From contig CAJTKE010000004.1 of the NCBI GenBank assembly GCA_910576865.1, forward strand, positions 1 to 64,000: DNA of 64,000 nucleotides. The letters are read 5' to 3'. Positions 50,558 through 58,720 of the stretch are shown here, in pieces. Each line of letters starts with the position of its first letter. Within the stretch, counting starts at the first letter, position 1. The translations under genes were made by a program, and so were the position numbers. The notes under the pieces are model-generated. The model saw nothing but the letters and a program-made list of their open reading frames with translations, was not told the DNA's origin and searched no databases. This DNA comes from an uncultured Oscillibacter sp. Its GTDB lineage: Bacteria; Bacillota; Clostridia; Oscillospirales; Oscillospiraceae.

Positions 50558-51850
50558 ATGGAAGCGTTTCTGCTTTTTCTGGTCATCTTTCTGGGACTCG
50601 CCATGATCATCGAGTTCCCGCTGGCGTACTCCCTGGGCATCGCGGCCTCCGTGACCTTCGTCACCCACGGCTTCGCCCTGAACAATCTGGCGGGCTCCGC
50701 GTTCTCCAGCCTGGACAACTTTGACCTGCTGGCCATGCCCTTCTTCGTCTTCGCCGGGTACATCATGCAGTACTCCCGGCTGGCGGACGGCCTGTTCAAG
50801 TTCATCAACTCCTTCGTAGGCCGGTTCCGGGCCTCCTGCGGTGCGGTGGGCATCGCCACCTGCGCGCTTTTCGGCACCCTGACCGGCTCCATGGTGGCCA
50901 CGGTGGCCGCCATCGGCCAGATCATGTTCCCCGAGATGAAGAAGAAGGGCTATCCCGGCGCCTACGCCGGGGCCATCGTGGCGAACTCCGGCATGCTGGG
51001 CCAGTTGATTCCGCCCAGCTCCGTGGGCATCATCTACGCCATGGCCACCTCCCTGAGCATCTCCGACGTGTGGCTGTCCACGGTGGGTCCCGCCGTGATC
51101 ATCGTGCTCTGCTACTCGGTCTACAACTACTTTGTCCGCCGGAAGGTGGAGGAGAAGTGCCAGGAGAAATTCGAGCTGGTGCCCTATGTCAAAAACATCG
51201 GCGTGTGCACCAAAAACGCCATCTGGTCTCTGCTGATGCCGGTCATCATCTTCGGCGGCATCTACGGCGGCATCTTCACCCCGACGGAAGCCGGTGCCGT
51301 GGCGGCGGTCTATGGCGCGGCCTACTACTTCATCAAGAAGAAGAGGGACCCCAACTCCGTGGACGGCACCTTCGGCCAGATCTGCACCTCCGCCGTGGGC
51401 GTGGTGGGCAGCATCATGCTGATCATGGCCTTCGCCACCGCGGCGGGCCGGGCCATGTCCTTCGCCGGCGTGTCCGGGGCCATCAAGACCTTCTTCGAGA
51501 CCTATCTGACCGCGCCCTGGCAGTTCATGCTGGCCACGGTGATTCTGTTCACCATCTGCGGTATGCTGGTGGACGGCAATGTGGCCATCCTGCTGTTCAT
51601 CCCCCTGCTGACCCCCATGCTGGAGTTCTACGGCATCAATCCGATCTATTACGCCGCCGTGGTCCTGCTGACGCTGGAGTTCGGCAACGTGACCCCGCCC
51701 TTCTGCGTGTCTTTGTTCATGGCCGCGAAGCTGACGAACGAGAGCTTCATCTCGATTTTCAAGGAGACCATCCCCTTCCTGATCATCAACTATGTGGTCC
51801 TGATTATCGTCATCGCCTTCCCGCCGATTTCCACCTTCCTGGTGGGCTGA
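50558..51850 (+). CDS. dctM: TRAP transporter large permease (DctM)
   Basis: The 430-residue protein has about twelve hydrophobic segments and the DctM signatures (LDNFDLLAMPFFVFAGYIM, GTLTGSMVATVAAIGQIM, MLGQLIPPSSVGIIYAM, LTLEFGNVTPPF). It couples uptake to a sodium or proton gradient. AAGAGGAGG precedes the ATG. It ends 21 bases before the lactonase-like gene, which is probably co-transcribed. Confidence 0.93.
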   Translation: MEAFLLFLVIFLGLAMIIEFPLAYSLGIAASVTFVTHGFALNNLAGSAFSSLDNFDLLAMPFFVFAGYIMQYSRLADGLFKFINSFVGRFRASCGAVGIATCALFGTLTGSMVATVAAIGQIMFPEMKKKGYPGAYAGAIVANSGMLGQLIPPSSVGIIYAMATSLSISDVWLSTVGPAVIIVLCYSVYNYFVRRKVEEKCQEKFELVPYVKNIGVCTKNAIWSLLMPVIIFGGIYGGIFTPTEAGAVAAVYGAAYYFIKKKRDPNSVDGTFGQICTSAVGVVGSIMLIMAFATAAGRAMSFAGVSGAIKTFFETYLTAPWQFMLATVILFTICGMLVDGNVAILLFIPLLTPMLEFYGINPIYYAAVVLLTLEFGNVTPPFCVSLFMAAKLTNESFISIFKETIPFLIINYVVLIIVIAFPPISTFLVG

Positions 51851-51871
51851 CGCCATGGGGAGGAAGCGGCG

Positions 51872-52663
51872 ATGAAATTACACTTGCTGGACAACGGCGT
51901 CCTGGTTCTGGGCAGCGAAAACCCGGTGGTCTGTGACGGCGGAAAGGGGGAGGGAGGCGAGTCCCCGAGAATCCCGGTGCACTCCTTCCTTCTGGAAACC
52001 TCGGAGGGTTACGTGCTGTTCGACTGCGCCTGCGACGACCGCGGCATGGAGGTCTGGCCCCAGTGGCTGCGGGAGACGCCCTATGTAGCCGGGGAAGGCG
52101 GCACGGTGGTGGAGCGACTGGCGGAGCTGGGCGTTAGCCCGGAGGATGTCCGCTATGTGGTGCTCTCCCACATGCACGTGGATCACATGGGCTGCGTGAA
52201 GTATTTCCCCGGGGCCCGGACGCTGGTCAGCGCCCAGGAGTTCACCGAGGTGATGCGGGAATACTCCCTGAACCGGCTGGACGGCACCTTCCATGTCAGA
52301 ACGGACATCGACAACGCGCTGCGGGCGGGCGTGCAGTGGCGGCTGGTTTATGAGGACCGCCTGCCGCTGGCGGAGGACGTGACGGTGTACAACTTCGGCG
52401 CGGGCCACTCATACGGCATGCTGGGCCTGCTGGTGCGGACAGGGCACGGTTGCTATCTGCTGGCCGCGGACGCGGTGTATTCCAGGGCGCACTACGGCCC
52501 CCCCGCCCGGATGGCCGGCGTGTGCAGCGACGAGGCCGGGTATTACCGGACCATCGAGAGAATCCGGAAAATCGCCGAGGAGAATCAGGCGGAGGTCCTC
52601 TTCGGCCACGATGTGGAGCAGTTCCGCTCCCTGGCGGAGCGGAACGCCCAGGGAGAGCTGTAG
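51872..52663 (+). CDS. MBL-fold hydrolase, N-acyl-homoserine-lactonase-like
   Basis: The 263-residue protein has the metallo-beta-lactamase motif LSHMHVDHMG (His100, His102, Asp104, His105), a GAGHSYGM loop, the bridging Asp in LLAADAVYS and a terminal His in GHDVEQF. This layout is that of AHL-lactonase-type quorum quenchers and related lactonases. In this position, right behind a TRAP importer, opening of a sugar-acid lactone is as likely as signal degradation; both are inference. Confidence 0.8.
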   Translation: MKLHLLDNGVLVLGSENPVVCDGGKGEGGESPRIPVHSFLLETSEGYVLFDCACDDRGMEVWPQWLRETPYVAGEGGTVVERLAELGVSPEDVRYVVLSHMHVDHMGCVKYFPGARTLVSAQEFTEVMREYSLNRLDGTFHVRTDIDNALRAGVQWRLVYEDRLPLAEDVTVYNFGAGHSYGMLGLLVRTGHGCYLLAADAVYSRAHYGPPARMAGVCSDEAGYYRTIERIRKIAEENQAEVLFGHDVEQFRSLAERNAQGEL

Positions 52664-52672
52664 CGTGAAAGG

Positions 52673-52704
52673 AACGCGGCAGGGGATTTCCCCTGCCGCG
52701 TTTT
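52673..52704. terminator. bidirectional terminator between convergent genes
   Basis: A 13-bp perfect stem (52673-52685 with 52690-52702) with an ATTT loop and a T run separates the TRAP operon from the leftward lpd gene. Confidence 0.92.
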
Positions 52705-52724
52705 ACTGCCGTCCGGCGGTGTTT

Positions 52725-54119
52725 TCACTTTTTCGGCGGCATGTGGAAGCAGCTGCCGAACACGCTGTGGGCGGCCTCCTGGAGGGCTTCGCCCACAGTG
52801 GGGTGGGCGTGGATGACGGAGAAAATGTCCTCCACCGTGGCCCCCTTGCCCATGGCCAGCGCGCCCTCCACGATCAGCTCCGTGGCGCTGGGGCCGCACA
52901 TGTGCAGGCCCAGAATCTCGTGGGTGTTTTTGTCCGCGATGTACTTCACCAGACCGGCGGTATCCCCCAGGATCAGGGATTTCCCGTTGCCCATCAGGGG
53001 GAAGACGCCCACGGCGATGTCCAGACCCCGGCTGCGGGCCTCTTTTTCCGTCAGGCCCACGCCGGACAGCTCCGGAGAGGTGTAGATGCAGGAGGGCACG
53101 ATGTCCATCCGGAGGGACGGCTCCAGACCCATGCAGCGCTCCGCCGCGCAGACGCCCTCGGCGGAGGCCACGTGGGCCAGCATGATCCCGCCGATGCAGT
53201 CCCCGATGGCGTAGATGGTTTCCACGCTGGTGCGGTATTGGGCGTCCACCAGGATGCGGCGGCGCTCCGTGGCGACGCCGATCTCCTCCAGGCCCAGGTC
53301 CTCCGTGGCGGGGCGGCGGCCCACGCACAGGAGGACCTTCTCCGCCGTGACAGAGGACTCCCCGCCGTCCGGCCCGGTCACATGGACCGTCAGGCCGGCC
53401 TCGGCCCTCTCGATGCGGTTGACCCGCGTCTCCAGCAGCAGGTCCGTCCCGTGGGACTTCAGGACCTTCTTCAGCGGGGCGACCACCTCGGCATCCTGGG
53501 TCATGAGAATGTCGGGCAGCATTTCCACGATGGTGATCTTCGTGCCCAGCCGCTGGTAAATGTGGGCCATTTCCACGCCGATGACGCCCCCGCCGATGAT
53601 GCACAGGCTCTCCGGGACCGCCTCCAGGGAGAGGGCGCCGGTGCTGTCCACCACGCCCTCCAGGTTCGCGCCGGGAATGGGCACGGAGGAGGGGACGGAG
53701 CCGGAGGCGATGATGGCCCTGTCGAAGGGGATTTCCACCGGGTCCTCCGCCGTCCCGGCCTCAATGAGGGAGGCGGATTTGAATCTCGCCGCGCCCTTGA
53801 CCACGGTGACCCCGTTGGCGCTCATCAGGCCGGACACGCCGGACACCAGCTTTTTCACCACCTTGGCCTTCCGCTTCTGCATGGCGGCGAAGTCCACGGA
53901 GACCGCCCCCACGGAGATGCCGTTGGCCGCGGCCTCGTGGGTGACGGCGTGGTACAGGTCCACGGAGTGGATCAGGGACTTGGTGGGGATGCAGCCCGCG
54001 TTCAGGCAGGTCCCGCCCAGGGCCTCCTTTTCAATCAGAGTGACGTCCGCGCCCAGCTGGGACGCCCGGATGGCGGCCACATAGCCGCCCGGCCCTCCGC
54101 CGATAATGGCAACCTTCAT
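52725..54119 (-). CDS. lpdA: dihydrolipoyl dehydrogenase (E3)
   Basis: The 464-residue flavoprotein has the FAD-binding IIGGGPGGYVAAIRASQLG start, redox disulfide GGTCLNAGCIPTK (Cys38, Cys43), an NAD-binding IIGGGVIGVEMA and the catalytic HAHPTVGE (His439, Glu444). It reoxidises dihydrolipoyl-lysine with NAD. No lipoyl domain is fused to it. It lies 21 kb from the E1/E2 genes but is the only E3 in the window, so it probably serves that complex. GGAGG precedes the ATG. Confidence 0.95.
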   Translation of the reverse strand: MKVAIIGGGPGGYVAAIRASQLGADVTLIEKEALGGTCLNAGCIPTKSLIHSVDLYHAVTHEAAANGISVGAVSVDFAAMQKRKAKVVKKLVSGVSGLMSANGVTVVKGAARFKSASLIEAGTAEDPVEIPFDRAIIASGSVPSSVPIPGANLEGVVDSTGALSLEAVPESLCIIGGGVIGVEMAHIYQRLGTKITIVEMLPDILMTQDAEVVAPLKKVLKSHGTDLLLETRVNRIERAEAGLTVHVTGPDGGESSVTAEKVLLCVGRRPATEDLGLEEIGVATERRRILVDAQYRTSVETIYAIGDCIGGIMLAHVASAEGVCAAERCMGLEPSLRMDIVPSCIYTSPELSGVGLTEKEARSRGLDIAVGVFPLMGNGKSLILGDTAGLVKYIADKNTHEILGLHMCGPSATELIVEGALAMGKGATVEDIFSVIHAHPTVGEALQEAAHSVFGSCFHMPPKK

Positions 54120-54176
54120 CTTTCATGCCTCCATATCGTTTCTGTTTCGCCAAGAATCCGCATTATCCTGAAGTAG

Positions 54177-54205
54177 ATTATAACACCGTTGCTTTTTCAG
54201 TGAAA
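54177..54205 (-). promoter_or_regulatory. promoter of lpdA
   Basis: TTTCAC, 17 bases and TATAAT lie on the minus strand, divergent from the LysR gene. Confidence 0.75.
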
Positions 54206-54215
54206 ATACATTATA

Positions 54216-54273
54216 GTTATTGACATGTATGAAATATAACAATTTGTGCAGCGAAAAGAAACATGGTACCATG
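54216..54273 (+). promoter_or_regulatory. LysR promoter and candidate operators
   Basis: TTGTGC (54244-54249), 17 bases and TACCAT (54267-54272). The perfect palindrome CATGGTACCATG (54262-54273) covers the -10. A GTTAT/ATAAC pair (54216-54220, 54236-54240) lies just upstream, as expected for an autoregulated, divergently placed LysR gene. Confidence 0.55.
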
Positions 54274-54295
54274 AAAGGGATAGGTTGAAAGAACT

Positions 54296-55234
54296 ATGGA
54301 TATCCGTCAGCTGGCTTACTTCGTCCAGATCGCCGAGTGCGGCAGTTACTCCCTGGCCTCTCAAAAGCTGTATATCACCCAGCCGGCTTTGAGCAAGGTG
54401 ATCAAAAACATGGAGGAGGAGATGGGCTTCCCCTTCTTTTACACATATCAGAGGCGGCAGCGGCTGACAGATGCCGGACAGGCGTTTTACGAGCGGGCGG
54501 CCAAGCTGCTCAAGAGCTACAACGAGCTGATCGAGACCACCTATGTGGACGAGCAGATCGACAAGGGACATCTGAGTGTGGGACTGTCCGTCGCTGCCGG
54601 GGGCTCCATGTTCGCCCATGTCCTCTTTCCCTTCACGGTGGAGTACCCGATGATCACCTTCTCCATCCTCGAGCGGGAGACGAACCTGCTGAAGGAGGAG
54701 GTGCTGAAGAAGAACCTGGACCTCGCCTACATCGACCTCTTTTATTTCGACCAGAACAAGGACTCGGAGAATTTCGACGTGTACCCGCTGGTGCAGTCGG
54801 AAAACGTGGTGGTCACCTGTGTGGACAACCCCCTTTCGCAGATGACGGACCTGGACTATGAGGACCTGAGGGACCAGAACATGATCCTCTACAACGGCGG
54901 CAAGGAGGTCGCCAGTCAGACAGAGGTGGAAATGCGGAAGCTGGGCATCGTTCCCAACATCGTGCTGATCAGCACCCAGTGGAACTTCATCCTGGACGCG
55001 GTGGCCAACAACATGGGCGTGGTCTTCTGCCCCTATTACATCTATTCCCGGTACCAGAATCCCCGCATCTGCGCCATCAAGCTGTGCAAGCACATCGGGT
55101 ACCGGCGGACCGGAATCATCACCAAGAAAAACGAGTACCAGACCAGGGCGTGCACCTGCTTCCTGGACTACGCGACGGATCTGACCAGATACGACGGAAT
55201 CAAGGATCGTCTCATGTATCACGCCGCTCCCTGA
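54296..55234 (+). CDS. LysR-family transcriptional regulator
   Basis: The 312-residue protein has an N-terminal winged helix (MDIRQLAYFVQIAECGSYSLASQKLYITQPALSKVIKNMEE region, residues 1-60) and a periplasmic-binding-like effector domain from about residue 90. It is divergent from lpdA and immediately upstream of a zinc dehydrogenase gene, so it is the obvious candidate regulator of the catabolic locus. The inducer would be the substrate or an intermediate. GTTGAAAG, a weak site, precedes the ATG. Confidence 0.93.
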   Translation: MDIRQLAYFVQIAECGSYSLASQKLYITQPALSKVIKNMEEEMGFPFFYTYQRRQRLTDAGQAFYERAAKLLKSYNELIETTYVDEQIDKGHLSVGLSVAAGGSMFAHVLFPFTVEYPMITFSILERETNLLKEEVLKKNLDLAYIDLFYFDQNKDSENFDVYPLVQSENVVVTCVDNPLSQMTDLDYEDLRDQNMILYNGGKEVASQTEVEMRKLGIVPNIVLISTQWNFILDAVANNMGVVFCPYYIYSRYQNPRICAIKLCKHIGYRRTGIITKKNEYQTRACTCFLDYATDLTRYDGIKDRLMYHAAP

Positions 55235-55305
55235 AGCCTGTTTTCCGACAGCCGGAACGGGCCCGGGGACGGCTGGAGGAAAATATTTTTGAAGGAGTGG
55301 ACCGC

Positions 55306-56397
55306 ATGAAAGGAAGAATCGCGTTTTTTGAGGGAAGCCGGAAGTTCGGCATCGTGGAGCACGACCTGCCGGAGCCGGAGGAGGGCGCGCTGCTGGTCAA
55401 GGTGCTGTGCACCAATATCTGCGGCTCGGACGTGAAGAACTGGAAAGGCGCCTCCTCGGTGGGCGTGGGGGAGAGGCCCACCTGCCAGGGCCACGAGTTT
55501 GTGGGCGAAATCTACCGCCTGGGCAAGGGCGTGGAGCGGGACAGCATGGGCAACCCGGTCAAGGCTGGCGACCGGATCGTGGCGCCCTATTACATCACCT
55601 GCGGCGAGTGCGGGCCCTGCAAGGCGGGCCGGGCCGATCTGTGCGAGAACGCCTACATCCACCTGGGCTCCGCGCCGGATCAGTGGCCCTACTTCGGCGG
55701 GACCTTCGCCACCCACTACTATGTCTATCCCAACCAGAAGTTTTACAAGGTGCCGGACGACGTGCCCAATGAGCTGGCGGTGGGGGCCAACTGCGCCTTT
55801 TCCCAGGTCTACTACGGTCTGGAGCGTGCCGGCCTGAAAGCCGGCGAGACGCTGCTGATCCAGGGCGCGGGCGGACTGGGCCTGTACGCGGCGGCGATTG
55901 CCCGGGAGAAGGGCGCAACCGTCATCGTCGCGGACGGCGTCGGCGAGCGGCTGGAGCTGGCGAAGCGGTTCGGCGCGGACCATACGGTCAACATCAGCGA
56001 GGTCGACCAGCTGGCGGACCGGGAGGCTCTCATCAAGGAGCTGACCGGCGGCAGAGGCGTGGACGTGGCCATGGAGGTGACGGGCTTCGCCGGCGCCTTC
56101 GAGGAGGGAATCCACCATCTGGCGGTCATGGGGCGGTATATCGTGATCGGCATCAACTCCACCGCCGTCGGCGCGGAAATCCACCCGGGCTACATCACGA
56201 GGAAAGCGCTGACCGTCTGCGGTGTGGTCCGCTACCTGCCGGAGTACCTGTACAAGTCCCTGCAGTTCCTGGAGAAGTACCAGGACAAGTATCCTTTCAA
56301 GGAGTTTTCGGAGCGGACCTTCGCCCTGGAGGAGCTGGGAGAGGCCCTGCAGCTCTCGGCGGACCGCAAGATTACAAGAGCCATCATCAAGCCGTAA
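55306..56397 (+). CDS. zinc-dependent alcohol dehydrogenase (MDR family) 3
   Basis: The 363-residue MDR enzyme has CTNICGSDVKNW and CQGHEFVGE for the catalytic zinc, CGECGPCKAGRADLC for the structural zinc and IQGAGGLGLYAAA for NAD(P). It is longer before the zinc loop than ADH1 and ADH2 and resembles dehydrogenases of cyclic or branched hydroxy compounds; the substrate is open. ATG 55306 follows GAAGGAG; upstream open frame is shadow of the LysR gene. A terminator follows. Confidence 0.9.
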   Translation: MKGRIAFFEGSRKFGIVEHDLPEPEEGALLVKVLCTNICGSDVKNWKGASSVGVGERPTCQGHEFVGEIYRLGKGVERDSMGNPVKAGDRIVAPYYITCGECGPCKAGRADLCENAYIHLGSAPDQWPYFGGTFATHYYVYPNQKFYKVPDDVPNELAVGANCAFSQVYYGLERAGLKAGETLLIQGAGGLGLYAAAIAREKGATVIVADGVGERLELAKRFGADHTVNISEVDQLADREALIKELTGGRGVDVAMEVTGFAGAFEEGIHHLAVMGRYIVIGINSTAVGAEIHPGYITRKALTVCGVVRYLPEYLYKSLQFLEKYQDKYPFKEFSERTFALEELGEALQLSADRKITRAIIKP

Positions 56398-56414
56398 GAA
56401 AAAGCCATAAACGG

Positions 56415-56446
56415 AACGGGATCGGCATACCCGCCGGTCCCGTTTT
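56415..56446 (+). terminator. terminator closing the catabolic locus
   Basis: An 11-pair stem (56415-56425 with 56434-56444, one G-T pair) is followed by TTTTC. Confidence 0.88.
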
Positions 56447-56453
56447 CATATGC

Positions 56454-56612
56454 TCAGGACCGCCTCCCTACGTCCAGCAGGGCCGCGGCCATGTCGTTGA
56501 CGTTCCCAGGGCCGGTAACCACCAGCCCTCCCACGGTCTTCATGACATGACAGGCGTTGTTCTCCTGCAGTGCGGTGTACTCGTCCAGACCTCTGGTGCC
56601 CACCCCCTCGCA
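56454..56612 (-). pseudogene. C-terminal fragment of a type 2 glycerate kinase (MOFRL)
   Basis: The minus strand reads GLDEYTALQENNACHVMKTV then GGLVVTGPGNVNDMAAALL before a TGA. This is the end of the MOFRL domain of GckA-type glycerate kinases, whose usual wording is LVVTGPTGTNVNDL. Two to three residues of that motif are deleted and nothing of the remaining protein is present upstream, so it is a relic. It suggests that a glycerate-yielding pathway once lay beside the present locus. Confidence 0.72.
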
Positions 56613-56871
56613 CCTTGATTTATTTGACGCTTACGTTAAATGCTTTAATTGAAGTTTGGTATGACCTTTAAGTTGTTGACATTGACAATCTTTAGAAATA
56701 TCAGGCGAGGCACGACAATCAATTATGATCGCCGTGCCTCATTCATGCTCCAAACGATTATCAAGTTGTTGTCCTTGCGCGGGGTGGCCCTTGCGCGCCC
56801 CCCGCTTTTCCATCTGCAAAATAGCCGAGATTCCTCCAAAAAAGGGGGGGTGGTTTATTATGGCGGCAAGG
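56613..56871. other. AT-rich intergenic stretch with a hairpin
   Basis: The base composition is clearly lower in GC than the surroundings. An 8-bp inverted repeat GAGGCACG/CGTGCCTC (near 56707 and 56738) is the only structure seen; it resembles a terminator stem without a good T tract. No gene is supported here. Confidence 0.5.
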
Positions 56872-57255
56872 CTATAATTCTGCGGCAGCGTCTTGGTCCG
56901 CCTTCGCAAGCGCTTCCTGACCAAGAGACTCATATGCGCTTGCGCGGCACAGATGAACCCATTTTGATGTTATATTATCAGGGCTTAATTCGATTGCTTT
57001 ATTGTAATCTTCCAGGGCTTTTTCAAAGTCTTTTAATTTCTTGTGTAAGTGTCCGCGGCTGTCATATGTGGCCGCGTAGTTGGGGTCCTTCCTGATCGCT
57101 TCCGTGTATTCTTTCATCGCGTCCTGTTCACGGCCTTGTGTTTGTGCGCGAAGACTGCGGCGGAAGTGGTCCAGGGCGGTAAGAGATTTCTCCTTTTCGC
57201 GCTGATTCTCCTCCTGCTGTTCGGCCGCATTCATTTCCTGGAGGGTTTCTTTCAT
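56872..57255 (-). CDS. tetratricopeptide-repeat protein, possibly a C-terminal remnant
   Basis: The 127-residue product has a charged N-terminal helix (EMNAAEQQEENQREKEK) and three TPR units: AMKEYTEAIRKDPNYAATYD, ALEDYNKAIELSPDN and a third less regular one. TPR repeats bind peptides or partner proteins. Upstream, in another frame, is the N-terminal piece of a SIR2-like domain (57266-57487). The two look like the ends of one SIR2-TPR gene with the middle deleted. If it is translated at all, this part could be stable on its own. Confidence 0.6.
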   Translation of the reverse strand: MKETLQEMNAAEQQEENQREKEKSLTALDHFRRSLRAQTQGREQDAMKEYTEAIRKDPNYAATYDSRGHLHKKLKDFEKALEDYNKAIELSPDNITSKWVHLCRASAYESLGQEALAKADQDAAAEL

Positions 57256-57265
57256 TTCTTCGTTT

Positions 57266-57487
57266 TCATTCCATCAGGCAGTCCATCCACTGCATCTCCA
57301 GGGAACTGCCGCTGGGAATGCCGGATTCCACAGACGCGCCGGAGCCCAAAATGAAGCAGAACCGTTCGCTGCTTCTGGAGGCCTCTTTCATCAGCAAAGA
57401 CAGCCGCCTCGCGGAAATGATCCTGGACCTGGGAAATTCCATTTCAGCCACCCCCATTTTTCTACATTTTATCTTCTGTTCCAACAT
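57266..57487 (-). pseudogene. N-terminal fragment of a SIR2-like domain protein
   Basis: The frame contains RFCFILGSGASVESGIPSGS followed by LEMQWMDCLM, which matches the NAD-binding GAGAS-x-x-SGIP motif of SIR2 and SIR2-like NADase domains, and then stops. The other 150 or more residues of the domain are missing. The start is not secure. Its distance from the TPR frame (11 bases) and frame change suggest a deletion joined the two. Confidence 0.6.
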
Positions 57488-57536
57488 TTGTCATTGGTAC
57501 ATTCACATCAATCCGATCATGAGCCTTTATTATGTA

Positions 57537-57586
57537 TCGGGCCGTTGCTTCCTGCTGCATTTTGCGGCTGGATTCCGGGCCGTTTT
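57537..57586. repeat. possible degenerate third copy of the ssrA-flanking palindrome
   Basis: CGGGCCG near 57539 and GCTGGATTCCGGGCCG near 57567 resemble the GCTGGATTCCGGCCCG core of the repeat at 24444-24537, but the middle differs. Bases 57587-57707 show nothing else beyond the ribosome site of the next gene. Confidence 0.35.
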
Positions 57587-57707
57587 TCAGGGCTGACGGG
57601 TACGCGTAGTTTCCCGGGGTTTCAGGGTGCTTTCAGGTTTTCCGATTATAATCCCCCCGCTGATGAAGCTGTCCGCGCGAGAACATGCTGCGGGGAAAGG
57701 AGACCGG

Positions 57708-57884
57708 ATGGAAAAGGAAAACCGGGGCGTTACGCTGAACAGCCTGCTGGAGGAACAGCGGGCGCTGAATATGCGGATGCTGCTGGCGGTTCAGCTCCGG
57801 GACGAGGAGGCCCAAAAGTCCCTGCGGCGGGAGCTGGAGGAGGTGGCCGAACGCATTGAGCGCCTTCTGACCAGGAGGCTCTAA
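57708..57884 (+). CDS. small coiled-coil protein, 58 residues
   Basis: ATG 57708 follows GGGAAAGGAG. The product is almost entirely charged helix (LNSLLEEQRALNMRMLLAVQ, then RRELEEVAERIERLLTRRL) with heptad spacing, suggesting a small oligomeric protein. No family is recognised. Its TAA overlaps the TAG of the convergent gene (CTAA). Confidence 0.55.
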   Translation: MEKENRGVTLNSLLEEQRALNMRMLLAVQLRDEEAQKSLRRELEEVAERIERLLTRRL

Positions 57885-58546
57885 TCCCTGCCGCAGTACC
57901 GGCGGAGGCCGCAGTTGTACAGCGCCGCCATGCGGGGCTCCAGCACCGGCGCCTCCCGCTCGGCGTCTCCCTCCCGGAGGAACCACGTCTCCCCGTCGGT
58001 GCTCAGCACGGGCTCCAGGTCCTTCAGGGAGTAGGAGGGCAGGATCACGCTGCCTCGGCTCCAGACCCGCAGGACGTTGGGCACGTCCACGTCCGCCGGG
58101 GAGTCGATCACCGCCAGACGGAGCTCCTGGAAATAGGCCCCGCCGAAGGGCCGGTCCACGTCCAGGCTGGCGAAGCCGCTGTCGTAAAAGGACTCCAGCG
58201 CCGCCTCCAGAGCGCCGTTGTTCCACACCGGGGCGATGAGGCTGCACTCGCTGAGCTTCACCCGCCGCTCCCCCCCGGAGGGGAGGGTGGAGATGGGAAT
58301 CAGACCGTCCAGGGTGAAGGGGCCCGTCCTGGTCTTGGGCAGGAAGACGCGGGACGCGCTGTCGGCGGCGAGGCTGGCCGTCAGGGCCTGGATGGCCCAG
58401 TCCAGGAACAGGTCGAAGTTCCGCCCGGAGACCTTGCAGCGCTGGGCCCCCTGGTTCAGAAACTTGCTCATGGCCTCGTATTCCGTCAGGGCCATGGGCG
58501 GCAGGGGGGCTTCATACAGATTCTTCAAACGTGTGGTGGGCAGCAT
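57881..58546 (-). CDS. hypothetical protein, 221 residues
   Basis: The product is a soluble alpha/beta protein with no signal peptide or membrane segment. It contains SKFLNQGAQRCKVSGRNFDL and FLPKTRTGPFTLDGLIPIST, neither of which I can assign to a family. GGAGG precedes the ATG. It is monocistronic and convergent with the small coiled-coil gene. Confidence 0.6.
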   Translation of the reverse strand: MLPTTRLKNLYEAPLPPMALTEYEAMSKFLNQGAQRCKVSGRNFDLFLDWAIQALTASLAADSASRVFLPKTRTGPFTLDGLIPISTLPSGGERRVKLSECSLIAPVWNNGALEAALESFYDSGFASLDVDRPFGGAYFQELRLAVIDSPADVDVPNVLRVWSRGSVILPSYSLKDLEPVLSTDGETWFLREGDAEREAPVLEPRMAALYNCGLRRYCGRD

Positions 58547-58720
58547 ATCAAAACCTCCGGCGCTTTTCCAACAAAAGATACCTCATTTTACCACGGCGGA
58601 CCGGGAAAGACAAGCGGAATGCCGAACAAATGTTTCGCACGATTGCCAGAATTTTTCGGGAATCAGGACGGCGGAAGGCGTAAATACTTTTATAAATACG
58701 CTATCTACAGGAGGCCCGCT

